Positions 51,701 through 60,981 of a DNA stretch of 64,000 nt are shown piece after piece. Where the stretch lies: assembly GCF_000620845.1 (NCBI RefSeq), contig NZ_KK211189.1, forward strand, positions 2,449,878 to 2,513,877, read 5' to 3'. The first letter of the stretch is position 1; each line of letters starts with the position of its first letter. The translations under genes and the position numbers were made by a program. A model generated the notes under the pieces. The model saw only the letters and a program-made list of their open reading frames with translations, was not told where the DNA came from and ran no database searches. The stretch comes from Exiguobacterium marinum DSM 16307. GTDB lineage: Bacteria; Bacillota; Bacilli; Exiguobacteriales; Exiguobacteriaceae.

Positions 51701-52366
51701 GATATCTTGCCACAACATCTGACCAAATTCGATTAAAATCGCCTCTTCGTCAGGGTCATCTCCGAACGTATACATAGATACGAGATTATCTAAATAGGCG
51801 TCTGGATTTGGGAGCGTACGCGCATAGTGGTACATTCCGAGAATCAAGTCCTCGATTTCGCTATCACCGCGATCTGACGTATACGCATCGACAAGAGAAA
51901 AGAAATCGGTATCTTGTTTCCCGTACTCCTCTTCAAGCACCTCTTCTAATACGTCGTCCTGCAACAGGACGAGGTCACGTTCTTCCGCAATCTTGAACGC
52001 CGGGTCTAAGTCTAATAGATAGTAATTCTCGCGAATCACTTCTAAACAAAATGAGTGGATGGTCGTGATGAGCGCCCGGTTCAACATCTGCCGTTGCTTC
52101 CGGACGTATTCATTCGTCGGGTCTTCGCGTAACGCCTCTTCAAGCGCCTTTGCGATGCGTCGTTTCATCTCTGCAGCCGCTGCATTCGTAAACGTAACGA
52201 CGAGCATCCGGTCTGCCGTGAGCTCATCCGTCTCGTCAAGCAATCGGCTAGATAACCGCTCGACAAGGACCGCGGTCTTACCAGAACCTGCCGCAGCCGA
52301 AACGAGCACATGGCTTCCCCTCGCTTCGATCGCGGCGAACTGATCATTCGTCCATTTCACGGTCAT
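48749..52366 (-). CDS. addA: ATP-dependent helicase/nuclease subunit A
   Basis: The 1205-residue UvrD-type helicase has a RecB-type nuclease domain. Walker A is SAAAGSGKTAVLVERL (about 21-36); other motifs are VDEYQDTNEIQ, FRSRREVL, and TVHKSKGLEFP. The nuclease motif GIIDCLYFDGTSYVLLDYKSD (about 1125-1145) holds the metal Asp and Lys. AddAB processes double-strand breaks to Chi-regulated 3' tails for RecA. The ATG at 52366 follows GGAGG and overlaps addB by 23 bases. Confidence 0.96.
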   Translation of the reverse strand: MTVKWTNDQFAAIEARGSHVLVSAAAGSGKTAVLVERLSSRLLDETDELTADRMLVVTFTNAAAAEMKRRIAKALEEALREDPTNEYVRKQRQMLNRALITTIHSFCLEVIRENYYLLDLDPAFKIAEERDLVLLQDDVLEEVLEEEYGKQDTDFFSLVDAYTSDRGDSEIEDLILGMYHYARTLPNPDAYLDNLVSMYTFGDDPDEEAILIEFGQMLWQDIEKAVRELRKLEAELRVAGYEPQSDNVRQAIFPFEQLEGETIVWSELETAARAMKFGTMKAVPKKEEHQIYHEVLKPAYDQAKKKLTTVVEQARVSGADLLESVSMQQPLVETLVRTVRTFGQAYEQAKRERAFVDFSDLEHYALAILRQDGGPSDVAALYKERFAEVLVDEYQDTNEIQETIINLVANEREEVGNLFMVGDIKQSIYRFRHAEPGLFIDKATRFRQAGTGKRIDLSQNFRSRREVLHGINDLFVQLMDEEVGEIAYDEAAQLVPGREYEPIPADPEFILVDGESRELSKQEVEGRAIATRILELVSGEEPFKVTDEETGQLRNCEYRDIVILVRSKKERVEQLMDILTQYNIPAYTDSDGGYFQATEIRMILALLKVIDNPLQDIPLAGALRSPMFRFDDGELARIRLESDDSFYEALKAKADDDDELGVKCGEMLDRLSRWRTYARNHSLSELIQQLFNDTGFYDFSGGLPGGKGRQENLKALYDRALSYERSGYRGLYRFLRVMDRLQDTGEDLSEARSLGDEENVVRIMTVHKSKGLEFPVTIVAQLGKQFNKRDQMQRVIFHKHYGISLDAIDVVTRTKSETFVKEMIRRDLDATMKAEEMRVLYVALTRAKEKLILVGTVGEPVKHLQQWLQVEQSGELLASEARREAKTYLDWIAPALLRLPSASTFIESFGFTVPASFHESTSWMYRMIGVPDLAEIATLQEMMAQLHHVQRFEAIDFPIQNEEVTIRTVHQALNYAYPSQDAVRTAAKQTVTELKRAMQLEQAAFEDPVRPVDTPYREPKWRQVKQTGAERGTTLHLIFQLADPSQPIVDQINRWEMQGMLSPVEAETARLALPDVEAFFQTEVGQSLAGAIERGTAWRELPFTYTVPAERVNPNGQFTDEHVLIQGIIDCLYFDGTSYVLLDYKSDAVVHLSESREEAHNRLRDRYAIQLQLYREAIETIWDIRVERTLIYSLDLQEIVTVSTK

Positions 52367-55300
52367 CGCCTCCTAACTCCTGGAATACTTCTTCTTTCTC
52401 GAGCTTCTTCAATTTACGAGGCTCATTCGAGAGTGCCTCGTCAAAGTGACAAACACTTTGGTACGGACATGTCTGACAGGGCCGTCGCTCTTTATACTCA
52501 TACGGTTCTACATCAATTTTGCCGTCATACATCTCCTCTGCACTCGCTTTGACGACGTCAAATGCATGATCCATCAACTGTTCGAGTTGAGGCGTCGTGA
52601 CAATCTTCTTCAGCGTATTGGCATCAGGTGTGCCATCTTTTTTATATTTGACTGGGATAACGATTGATTTTTTCGACGACCCCTTCGCAGAGTGGTCCAT
52701 CACCTCTAAGATTTGTGGATCGTCTACGAGCAATCCTTGCATCTGATATGACTCTAATACCTTTTGACGTGTCTCTTCTTCGGAACTCGCGGGCGGTACG
52801 AGTGGTCGATGAACATGGAAATAGAGGGCGGCAGCAGGTGCTACATTCTCTTTCGTCCATGCCTCTGCCTGTTCAATCAATACCTTCAAATAGATGAGCA
52901 TCTGCATCGCCAGACCGTAGTATATTTCAGCGAAATCAACTTCACGTTTACTCGACTTATAGTCGACGATTCGAACGTAAAGCTGGTCATGGATCATCGC
53001 TGTATCGACACGATCGATGCGACCGACTAGTTCACACGTTGCCCCATTTGACAATGTAAATGATACGGGTGGGAACTGACCGCTCCCGAATGCAAGTTCA
53101 AACGCTTGTGGGTCAAAGCCATCTCGTTTCGACTGTTCAATCAACACTTCTGCCGTCTTACTGACGACGTCTGTCAATTTTTTCTTCAAATACGCGTATC
53201 GGTTCGAACTCATTAAAATGGCGTGCTGAATCTCAGGTGTCACGAGTTCCACCGCCTGCTCGGCTAGGTTCATACACTCATCTGGTGAGACATCCCGCCA
53301 CTGTTTTCCATCCATTTTCACCGTCTGCGACATATGTTCGATCGTCCGGTGATAGAGGTTTCCGATATCCGGTGCTTCGAGTCGATACAATCGTCGCTCT
53401 TTCAAACGTAACCCATAACTCGCGAAATGTTTGAACGGACAAGCTTGGAATGTCTCCAGTCGCGAAACACTCGCTCGAATCGATGGCGTGTACAATGATT
53501 GTGCGACGTGGTCGTCTAGCGATTTTGGTATATTTTGATAGAACAAGGCGCTCGTCAAAAGTTGCAAGCGTTCACGTCCATCCGGGTGCTTCAACAGCTC
53601 GTTATAGACGCCAAACCACATATCTTGAATCGGATAATGACGACTTAAACGCTGAAGCTCCAGTGCCGTGACGGCTGCCGTCTGATTCACGTTCGTCAAG
53701 AAAGCGAATTGGTCCTGTGGCCGATGTTCTCCAGCTTCAGCGAAATGTGTCTTAATGACGTTTTGTTGCAGACGCGTTTTCAAATCTGCTATGAAGCGGG
53801 CCGGTTGAACGGCCTTACCCGTTCTGTCAACTAGAGCATAGCTAATATAGAGACGTTCACTTGGTACCGTCACCGCTTTATATAAGTAATACGTTTCATC
53901 ATCGAATAAGTGCTCCGTCGCCTTCCCGGCACGTAGTCCATTCTCATGCATGAAATCTAAGTCATGGTCGGTCAACAGCTTGGACTGTGTCGTGACGAGA
54001 GGGATTTGATCTTCATTCGCTCCGAGTAGGAACACAACTTTTTTATCAATCAATCGCCCACGAACATAGTCCGTCACAGTCAATTGGTCAAGCGAAGGTG
54101 GGATGAGAGCATAGCGGAGACTATCCAGACCTGTATCCATCATTTGAAGAAACAGGTCTGTAGACAACGTTTCTTCTGGAGCTGCTGCTTCTAACTGCTC
54201 AAGTAAATGTAACACCGCGTCCCAAACTTGAGTATGTTCACGTGCCTCGATTAATTGTGCTTCTTCAATCGCCTCATCGCGCCAATGGGTCAGACAGTCC
54301 GATACGCCGACACGTTCTAAAAAGGCAAACATGGCGTGCGTATAAGCTTGCATTGTCTTCGCTTGCTTTAATTCTGAAAGCAATGGATCAAATGTATCGA
54401 TGACTCGTGCTCGGTAACGGTTCAAGTCTGCCTCGACGTCTAGCTCTTCGCTCGTGAGTCGTGCCTCTTCGCCCATACGACGACGCAATTGCCATTCGTC
54501 ATGCCAGTGATAGTGCTTGATTCCTCGCTCAATCACGAACGCTTCGAGACGATCGACGGACGTACGGCGATGTGTCGGGTCAAGGACGACGAGTTCCGTC
54601 TTCAGCGCCCGAAAGACGGGTTCCTCCCGATAGCCGCGTAAAGCAATGTCGATTGCCGCCTTTAACAGCTCGACGAGAGGATGGTCAAGCATCGGTTGCC
54701 GTTCATCAAGGAAGTACGGCAGCCCCATCTTTTGTAACGCTTGTGCTGCCAAATCTCCGTATTCCTCGAGAGAACGTGAGACAAGAGCGATGTCTCGGTA
54801 ACGATATCCTTCTTCACGAGTGAGTCGAATGACTTCCCGAACGGCCGCCTCCACCTCGACGGTCCGGTCGACTGCGGCATGTAGATCAATCCGATTCTCT
54901 GAACCAGTGTAAGGTTCTGCAGTCAATTGATCGAATGTGGCCTCCAGATAACGGAGACTCGGATGCGTGTAACGATAGACGGTATCATACAGCTCGTCTC
55001 GAGAAGGGATCTGTCGTTCTGTCAACAGTTCTTTGAAACGCATGAGCGTCCGTTGTGTCGGGCCAAACAATGGATCGAGACGATACATCGAAACAGGATC
55101 AAGTGTAAGCAACACATCGACATTCACTTTTTCCGCAAGTGCGACAAGAACTGCCAATTCCTGCTCCGAAAATTCATTGAACCCGTCCACATAGACACGT
55201 ACACCCGTCAAATCCGTTTCCGGCAGGATCTGCAACATGACGTTGAAATAATCTTCCGCATGGAGTGCCTTGCCTTCCGTCATCTTTAAAAATCCTTCGT

Positions 55301-55781
55301 AAATGATGGAAAGGTCCTGTAACTTCAAAGCACGGTGCTGCGCCTGTTCACTTAACCGCAACAAGTGCTCCGGTTCCACAAGCCCACGCTTCAACATGGA
55401 AATCAATTGATTCAATTCTTCGTAAAAGCCGAACTGATTCATCGTACGCCGGAACAAGGTCAATCGTTCCTCGCTCATCTCGACGACCCTCCGCAACAAC
55501 AAATGAGTTCCGGTTTGATCTAAAAATTGATCTGTCGCGACGCCGGCATCCCGCATCATCAAGAAAGCGAGACGACGCATCGAAAGAACTTGAATACGAG
55601 TCGAACCACGAAGATCGTCTACCATTGCCATCTTCTTTTCCATTTCAAACGACATTTGATCCGGCACGATCATATAAATCGTCGGTCCGCTCGGGTTTTG
55701 CTTCAGTTCCTGAATGACCTCATCGATCATCTGCTCACTTTTTCCCGTTCCCGATCGACCAACGTGAAAGGTTACTGTCAT
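52344..55781 (-). CDS. addB: ATP-dependent helicase/deoxyribonuclease subunit B
   Basis: The 1145-residue partner of AddA has an N-terminal Walker A (GRSGTGKSEQMID, about 8-20) and a C-terminal RecB-like nuclease (RIVDYKSSKREVDFAE). Cysteines for a 4Fe-4S cluster are visible in FQACPFKHF and PCQTCPYQSVC. The ATG at 55781 is chosen since GGAAGGAG lies 11 bases upstream and the family starts with the Gly-rich strand; a frame from 55823 would add 14 residues. Confidence 0.95.
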   Translation of the reverse strand: MTVTFHVGRSGTGKSEQMIDEVIQELKQNPSGPTIYMIVPDQMSFEMEKKMAMVDDLRGSTRIQVLSMRRLAFLMMRDAGVATDQFLDQTGTHLLLRRVVEMSEERLTLFRRTMNQFGFYEELNQLISMLKRGLVEPEHLLRLSEQAQHRALKLQDLSIIYEGFLKMTEGKALHAEDYFNVMLQILPETDLTGVRVYVDGFNEFSEQELAVLVALAEKVNVDVLLTLDPVSMYRLDPLFGPTQRTLMRFKELLTERQIPSRDELYDTVYRYTHPSLRYLEATFDQLTAEPYTGSENRIDLHAAVDRTVEVEAAVREVIRLTREEGYRYRDIALVSRSLEEYGDLAAQALQKMGLPYFLDERQPMLDHPLVELLKAAIDIALRGYREEPVFRALKTELVVLDPTHRRTSVDRLEAFVIERGIKHYHWHDEWQLRRRMGEEARLTSEELDVEADLNRYRARVIDTFDPLLSELKQAKTMQAYTHAMFAFLERVGVSDCLTHWRDEAIEEAQLIEAREHTQVWDAVLHLLEQLEAAAPEETLSTDLFLQMMDTGLDSLRYALIPPSLDQLTVTDYVRGRLIDKKVVFLLGANEDQIPLVTTQSKLLTDHDLDFMHENGLRAGKATEHLFDDETYYLYKAVTVPSERLYISYALVDRTGKAVQPARFIADLKTRLQQNVIKTHFAEAGEHRPQDQFAFLTNVNQTAAVTALELQRLSRHYPIQDMWFGVYNELLKHPDGRERLQLLTSALFYQNIPKSLDDHVAQSLYTPSIRASVSRLETFQACPFKHFASYGLRLKERRLYRLEAPDIGNLYHRTIEHMSQTVKMDGKQWRDVSPDECMNLAEQAVELVTPEIQHAILMSSNRYAYLKKKLTDVVSKTAEVLIEQSKRDGFDPQAFELAFGSGQFPPVSFTLSNGATCELVGRIDRVDTAMIHDQLYVRIVDYKSSKREVDFAEIYYGLAMQMLIYLKVLIEQAEAWTKENVAPAAALYFHVHRPLVPPASSEEETRQKVLESYQMQGLLVDDPQILEVMDHSAKGSSKKSIVIPVKYKKDGTPDANTLKKIVTTPQLEQLMDHAFDVVKASAEEMYDGKIDVEPYEYKERRPCQTCPYQSVCHFDEALSNEPRKLKKLEKEEVFQELGGDDREMDE

Positions 55782-55939
55782 TTTAGCGAACACTCCTTCC
55801 CTTTTTTCTTCATTATGAACCATCTCTCCTCATTTGTAGAGGGAAACCTCCCTTGAACCTTAGTCAAAAAAGTCATAACCTTCATCATTCCCATTTTTGT
55901 CCGAAATCGATTAGACTGAACGTATGAGGGGGAATATCT

Positions 55940-56320
55940 GTGAGTGCTTATGAACAATTTGGAGGCGAACGCGGTGTTCAACAACTTGTCGACGCGTTTT
56001 ATGACCTCGTCTATGCCGACCCGATTTTACTGCCGCTCTTTCCTGAAGACAAAGACCGGGTCAAACAACATCAATTTGAATTTTTAACACAGCTGCTCGG
56101 TGGTCCAAAATTATATTCAGAACGCCGTGGCGGTGGGAATTTAGCTATGATTCATCATGAACATCCGATTTCTGAGACGCACGCCGGTCATTGGCTTGGT
56201 TGCATGGAGCAAGCACTCAAGACCGTAGATGCCCCGGAATCGATCAAGCGCCAGCTGTTTCAACGATTGATCATGTCATCTTCGAATGTTGTTCGAGTTT
56301 GCTCGCATCATTTTGAGTAG
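55940..56320 (+). CDS. truncated hemoglobin (group II)
   Basis: The 126-residue protein has a 2-on-2 globin fold: YEQFGGERGVQQLVDAFYDLV (helices A-B), DPILLPLFP, FEFLTQLLGGPKLYS, a His cluster at 72-75 (MIHHEHPI) holding the proximal His, and the group II Trp in GHWLGCMEQAL. It probably binds oxygen, NO or peroxide. The start is GTG at 55940 after GAGGGGG. It is divergent from addB. Confidence 0.9.
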   Translation: MSAYEQFGGERGVQQLVDAFYDLVYADPILLPLFPEDKDRVKQHQFEFLTQLLGGPKLYSERRGGGNLAMIHHEHPISETHAGHWLGCMEQALKTVDAPESIKRQLFQRLIMSSSNVVRVCSHHFE

Positions 56321-56375
56321 TCACAACTATAAAAAGTGGGTATGATAGGAAAGTAAGTAAAGGAGGTCGTTTCAT

Positions 56376-56765
56376 ATGACAGAAGAAGAAAAAAAAGAAG
56401 TCGTTTCATCTGAAGAAGAGGAAACGGAAGAAAAAGAAGAAACGGTAGTCCTCGCCGATGCACTTGAAGGAGCAGCCGAAGCAGCAGATGCTGAAGAGGA
56501 TGAGGACGATGATGAGAAACAGCCGGAAGAGAAGAACATGGACCACATCAAAGGCGTCTTCAACTACGACCACGAAAATGGCCGTGAATATCGTGTCGTC
56601 TTTTACAATGATCGCAAAAACTTAGTGTTCCGTGAACTTGGAAACGGCAAAGTTGAATTTGTCGGCCGCTTCTCGGACGATGCATACGATGAAGAGAACG
56701 AAGAAGAAATGCGTGAACTCGGGCAACGTGAACTCGAGCGCATCCTCGCTGAACGCTTTAAATAA
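56376..56765 (+). CDS. acidic protein of unknown function
   Basis: The 129-residue protein is strongly acidic. Residues 1-55 are almost all Glu, Asp, Ala and Lys and likely disordered; 56-129 (MDHIKGVFNYDHENGREYRVVFYNDRKN onward, compact and mixed) look like a small folded domain. It somewhat recalls DUF1292-type proteins but I cannot assign a family. SD AAAGGAGG lies 9 bases upstream and the terminator follows directly. Confidence 0.75.
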   Translation: MTEEEKKEVVSSEEEETEEKEETVVLADALEGAAEAADAEEDEDDDEKQPEEKNMDHIKGVFNYDHENGREYRVVFYNDRKNLVFRELGNGKVEFVGRFSDDAYDEENEEEMRELGQRELERILAERFK

Positions 56766-56766
56766 A

Positions 56767-56793
56767 AAAATCGCCGAATTTTCGGCGATTTTT
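56767..56793. terminator. bidirectional terminator
   Basis: The stem AAATCGCCGAA/TTCGGCGATTT has T-runs on both sides and serves the acidic-protein gene and the convergent gene ending at 56794. Confidence 0.9.
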
Positions 56794-57204
56794 TTATTTC
56801 TTCTTATTTCGTTTCTTTTTACGAAGCGCATAAGCGACACCGGCGATTCCACCGACGACCGCGAGTCCAGCAACGACCGGAACGAGTACACGTTTCGTAG
56901 GAATCATCTCTTTCACACGTTCGTATGGCGTCGGTGTGGAGAACTCTAACTGTACGGCAGTGTCTCCGTGTCCGTTCGCTCGAGCGTTACGAGACGCATC
57001 CGTCACGACCACGCGTCCCGTCGTCCAACGCCGATTGCCGTATTCGTCCACGTACGGACGACGTACTCGCTTTACATCGCGTACCATCTTTCCACGTGCA
57101 CGATCGGGTCTAACGACACGCTCACTTGACCATGAGCGGCTCCCAGTCACACTGTACGCTGGTCGTACTTTGCGGCGATTGAGCCAAGTATATGAATCGT
57201 TCAT
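56794..57204 (-). CDS. basic membrane-tethered protein of unknown function
   Basis: The 136-residue protein has a long Arg/Lys-rich, probably flexible region (1-95), one membrane helix (about 105-125; LVPVVAGLAVVGGIAGVAYAL), and a Lys/Arg tail (RKKKRNKKK). Positive charge at the C-terminus suggests an N-outside orientation. I do not recognise it. The ATG at 57204 is chosen, 8 bases after GGGAGGG; TTG at 57210 is less likely. Confidence 0.7.
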   Translation of the reverse strand: MNDSYTWLNRRKVRPAYSVTGSRSWSSERVVRPDRARGKMVRDVKRVRRPYVDEYGNRRWTTGRVVVTDASRNARANGHGDTAVQLEFSTPTPYERVKEMIPTKRVLVPVVAGLAVVGGIAGVAYALRKKKRNKKK

Positions 57205-57292
57205 CTTCAATTCCCTCCCATACTGTTCAAAACCTCTCTTCTAATTATACCCATACAACATCGCACAAAACATGTGACAAATGGTTCAAAAA

Positions 57293-57322
57293 AAGATGTG
57301 ACACCATACGGCATCACATCTT
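57293..57322 (-). terminator. terminator of the RND exporter gene
   Basis: Reading leftward, the stem AAGATGTGA/TCACATCTT is followed by TTTTTTT. Confidence 0.88.
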
Positions 57323-57331
57323 CAAGCTAAA

Positions 57332-60300
57332 TCATTCTGTAAATGGTTTGTCCTTATGACGACGTTTCGCCAAAATCAGGTAATAAGCCGGGACAAGCAC
57401 CAAGGTTAACACAGTCGAGAATAGAATCCCTGACACGATTCCGATCGCAAGCGGTTTGAAGAGCGGATCGTCACCTAATGCGACAGGTAAAAGGGCGACG
57501 ACTGCGGTGAGCGCTGTCAAGAGAATCGGACGAATCCGAGCACGTCCTGCTTCGTATACAGCGGTCGTGACCGGTAAGCCTTCACGAATACGCTGTTCGA
57601 TAAACTCGAACAAGACGACCGCGTTTCGTACAACGATTCCCGCAAGTGATACCATCCCCATCGATGCCATGAAACTGAATGGCGTCTGTGTCACGAACAA
57701 TCCGACGACCGCTCCAGCAATCGCGAGATAGATGGTGAACAAGACGAGTAATGGTAGTGAGAGTGAGTTGAACTGGAATGCGATAATCAAGTAAATCAAG
57801 AACAGGACGACAACAAACAATGTCGCAAGCTCTAAGAAGAACTCATTTTGCGTATCACTCGCTCCGGTCTGGTCAAATGTGATTCCTTCATCGTCTAACC
57901 CAGACTTCGCATCTTCCAACACTTGCTCGACATCTTGCTTGAACGCATCCTCGTCCATACCCTCACTCGCATAAATTTGGAGTGTGACCGAACGTTCCCC
58001 GTTCTCGCGAGGAATCTGTTGAATTTGTTCCGTTGTCGTCTCCGTCACAAACGTGCTGAGTGGAGCAACGGGTGGACCTGCTTCTGTTTCAACAGGAACT
58101 AAAATCTCGTCAAGGGCGAGTGCTTCGCGGTTCGCCTCAGCATCGATGACGATTTTCACGTCACGTTGTTCCACCCCGTCATCGAATGTACCAATCGGAA
58201 CCCCGTCTGTGACGAGACGAATTTGGTCACTGATTGTTTTGGCCGTCACGCCGGCCTGTGCCATTTCCTCACGATTCAATTCGTATGTGAGTGTTTGGAA
58301 CGGTTCTTTAATATTATCGAGGACAATCGCCCCATCAATTTCTTCCAAGTCGGCCTTCACTTGGTCACGTGCAGCCACGAGCTGATCAATCGTTTCACTT
58401 CGCATCGTGAATTCGACAGGTGCCGACGCAGGAGGTCCTTGCTGTTGCGTGTCTAAGAAGATTTCGGCATCAGGATATTCTTCACGCAACTCGTTCGTAT
58501 ATTGATCAATCAATTCGATAGCATCGATTGAATCATTATCGACACGTACGATGACTTGTCCTGAGTTTTCACCGGATTGATCGAGTCCGCCCGTGAATAG
58601 ACCAGGAAGTCCACCTCCCGCAAAGATGGATGTCTCGACGACACCTTCCTCCTCTTGGAACCTCGCTTCGATTTCTTCAAGACGTGCTTCTGTTTCTTCT
58701 AAAGTCGTTTGTACCGGGAACGTCACACTCGTCACGACTTCTGGACGGTTTGCGGCCGGGAAGAACTCGAACGGCGTGAGTAAAATCAATCCATATAAAG
58801 CTGTCGTAATGACAAATCCTACAATCCCAAACGTCCATGGACGTTTCGCTACACTCGGTAAGAGGCGGTCGGCATAGAAATTACTGAGTCGGTTGAGCGG
58901 TCCACCGAGCCAACCCGGTTCACGTTTCGACACTTTCACTTCTTTACGGTTCAAGCGATACTGTGCAATCGGCACGAGCGTCAAACTGATGACCATCGAT
59001 GCTAGAACAGAGAGCGCAAGGACAGTCGGTAAGGCACGAATGAAGTTTCCGTTCGCTCCAGACAGCAAAGTGAGCGGGAGGAATGCGAAAACAACTGCAA
59101 GTGTTGACGTGACAATCGAGCCCCATACTTCTTTCGTTCCACGGACCGCCCCGACCATCGCAGAATCTCCGCTTCGATATCTCCTTAAAATATTGTCGTT
59201 GACGACAATCGCATCATCGACCAAGATCCCCAAGGCGATGATTGCCCCGATAATCGAGATTTGGTTTAAATCAACCCCAGTAAACTGTAATGGAATCAAG
59301 GCGATTAAAAATGACAACGGAATTGCCAGACTGACGATAATTGAGCCAGAGAACGTGAGACCAATCGTCGTCACGGCAATGACGGCGATGATGGCGATAA
59401 TGAATTCACGTGTCAATGAAGAGAAGATTGCATCGACCGCTTTCGCCTGCTCATAATATGGAACGAGATCAAACCCGTCTAAATCACCGAGTCCATCCTC
59501 GACCACATCGTTGACACGATCTTGCATCGTCGGAATATCCAACCCTGATTCAATCGGAACTGTAATCGAAACAGCCGGCTTTCCGTCTACAGAAACGAGA
59601 TCGGTTACACCTTCTGCTGTCTCTTCGACCGTTCCGACATCTTCTAGTAAGACCGCTTCTCCGTTGAATGACCCAACGATCACTTGCTCCATGTCGTCTA
59701 CATTCGTCAAGTTGTCAATCGCTAGTTGGTAGATGCCTTCATCGGTCGATTGACGACCGAGCGGTGTCGTTTTGTATTCTTCGTTGATGGCCGTCAAGAC
59801 ATCCGGGAAGGCAAGCTGACGTGAACTCAGCTCTTCAGAGTCGAGTGACACAACGTATTCCTGCTCTGGTAACCCCTTGATGGTGACTCCTGTCACGCCA
59901 TCTGTTCGAAGAAGTTTCGATTCTAATTGTTCGATGTCTGATCGTACATCCTCGAATGATGAACGATCATCTGCTGTCAATAAGTACGATGCGACCGGCA
60001 ACTGACCGAGCGAGTCATTGACCGTTGGTGCGAGCGCGTTCTCAGGAAGTTTAGGTGTCGCATCCGACAAGGCTTGTCGGACGTTCGCCTGAAACTCTGC
60101 TTGGTCGGTCCCGTCCGCATATTCGACCGTGATGTTTGAGAACTCTGAAGCCGAGATCGACGTCACATTCTCTACACCCTCTAGACTACGCAGTTCTTCC
60201 TCTAATACACCGGTAACATTTCGTTCAACTGCTTCTGCTGTTGCACCAGGATATGGCGTTTGAACGAGCACGATATTGATTCCCGTTTCTGGAATCTCTC

Positions 60301-60400
60301 GCTTAGGCAGCTGGAAGAACGTCAGCACACCTACAACGATTGCGACGAGAAGAAACACGATGACTAGTTTCCCTCGCTCAATCATTTTTTCAAAAAACAT
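57332..60400 (-). CDS. RND-family exporter (SwrC/AcrB-like)
   Basis: The 1022-residue proton-driven efflux transporter has twelve membrane helices in two halves, each with a large outer loop (about 33-330 and 555-850). The GAIIALGILVDDAIVVNDNI stretch (about 395-415) contains the Asp pair for proton relay. SwrC-type proteins in Bacillus export surfactin and other amphiphiles without an outer-membrane partner; none is encoded here. The ATG at 60400 follows GAGGGG, which can pair with an upstream AACCCCTC (60461-60468). ComK lies just upstream. Confidence 0.92.
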   Translation of the reverse strand: MFFEKMIERGKLVIVFLLVAIVVGVLTFFQLPKREIPETGINIVLVQTPYPGATAEAVERNVTGVLEEELRSLEGVENVTSISASEFSNITVEYADGTDQAEFQANVRQALSDATPKLPENALAPTVNDSLGQLPVASYLLTADDRSSFEDVRSDIEQLESKLLRTDGVTGVTIKGLPEQEYVVSLDSEELSSRQLAFPDVLTAINEEYKTTPLGRQSTDEGIYQLAIDNLTNVDDMEQVIVGSFNGEAVLLEDVGTVEETAEGVTDLVSVDGKPAVSITVPIESGLDIPTMQDRVNDVVEDGLGDLDGFDLVPYYEQAKAVDAIFSSLTREFIIAIIAVIAVTTIGLTFSGSIIVSLAIPLSFLIALIPLQFTGVDLNQISIIGAIIALGILVDDAIVVNDNILRRYRSGDSAMVGAVRGTKEVWGSIVTSTLAVVFAFLPLTLLSGANGNFIRALPTVLALSVLASMVISLTLVPIAQYRLNRKEVKVSKREPGWLGGPLNRLSNFYADRLLPSVAKRPWTFGIVGFVITTALYGLILLTPFEFFPAANRPEVVTSVTFPVQTTLEETEARLEEIEARFQEEEGVVETSIFAGGGLPGLFTGGLDQSGENSGQVIVRVDNDSIDAIELIDQYTNELREEYPDAEIFLDTQQQGPPASAPVEFTMRSETIDQLVAARDQVKADLEEIDGAIVLDNIKEPFQTLTYELNREEMAQAGVTAKTISDQIRLVTDGVPIGTFDDGVEQRDVKIVIDAEANREALALDEILVPVETEAGPPVAPLSTFVTETTTEQIQQIPRENGERSVTLQIYASEGMDEDAFKQDVEQVLEDAKSGLDDEGITFDQTGASDTQNEFFLELATLFVVVLFLIYLIIAFQFNSLSLPLLVLFTIYLAIAGAVVGLFVTQTPFSFMASMGMVSLAGIVVRNAVVLFEFIEQRIREGLPVTTAVYEAGRARIRPILLTALTAVVALLPVALGDDPLFKPLAIGIVSGILFSTVLTLVLVPAYYLILAKRRHKDKPFTE

Positions 60401-60403
60401 AAA

Positions 60404-60468
60404 AACCCCTCGCTTTCGGAAGATGTGCAAATACACATATGATATCTCTTCTTCATCATAGAGGGGTT
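60404..60468 (-). promoter_or_regulatory. SD-masking element of the RND gene
   Basis: In the leader, AACCCCTC (60468-60461) is an exact complement of GAGGGGTT (60411-60404), the SD region of the RND gene, with a 49-base loop between. The mRNA could hide its own ribosome site. The 3' arm followed by TTTTT could also act as a weak terminator. Confidence 0.5.
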
Positions 60469-60486
60469 CTTCATTGAATTCAATCC

Positions 60487-60957
60487 TTAAGCGTGCTGCA
60501 ATGTGCTGTCATGGAAACGTTTTTGAAACGCGTACGATAATTCGATTGACCGTTGTTTCTGTCTCGACACCGTATGGTCGGAAACTTGAACTTTAACCGA
60601 CTCGCCCGTCAGAAATTGAATGAGCGTCTGTTTTCCGTCTTTCTTGATGGCCGTCACGTGCTGAAAATTGATCCATGCACAATCTGGACTTTCCTTTGCA
60701 ATCGTCGGAAAGAAAACCGCGTCCGCGTGCCAATCCATCACGACAGGTGTCTTTCGATGCGGGCCGAGCACATGTCGAGCTGCTTCAATCCGACCTTGAA
60801 TGCTCGATCCGTAGTACAAACACGCATGTTCAAGATTGTCGATTGGTGACCCTTTCACTCGCATCACACCTTCAGGTTGATACACAAGTGTCTCCGCTTC
60901 TCCAAACTCGTTAAATACAGGAATTAAAGCTCTCGTTTCATTGGTCAATCTACTCAT
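60487..60957 (-). CDS. comK: ComK-like competence transcription factor
   Basis: The 156-residue protein matches ComK, the master activator of competence genes: ALIPVFNEFGEAETLVYQ, NLEHACLYYGSSIQGRIEAA, then FFPTIAKESPDCAWINFQHV and LTGESVKVQVS in the expected order and spacing. ComK binds paired AT-boxes (AAAA-N5-TTTT). The start at 60957 is chosen because GGGGGA lies 7-8 bases upstream. An 18-base inverted repeat (60982-60999) lies before it and may be a regulatory site. Confidence 0.88.
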   Translation of the reverse strand: MSRLTNETRALIPVFNEFGEAETLVYQPEGVMRVKGSPIDNLEHACLYYGSSIQGRIEAARHVLGPHRKTPVVMDWHADAVFFPTIAKESPDCAWINFQHVTAIKKDGKQTLIQFLTGESVKVQVSDHTVSRQKQRSIELSYAFQKRFHDSTLQHA

Positions 60958-60981
60958 CTTTTCATCCCCCATAACGTATGT

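Noticed and set aside
53237-55289. Several 65-120-codon rightward frames within addB
   Set aside because: They lie antisense to a full-length AddB and lack SD sites and recognisable domains.
56372-56563. Poly-Ser leftward frame
   Set aside because: It is the antisense of the Glu-rich start of the acidic protein gene.
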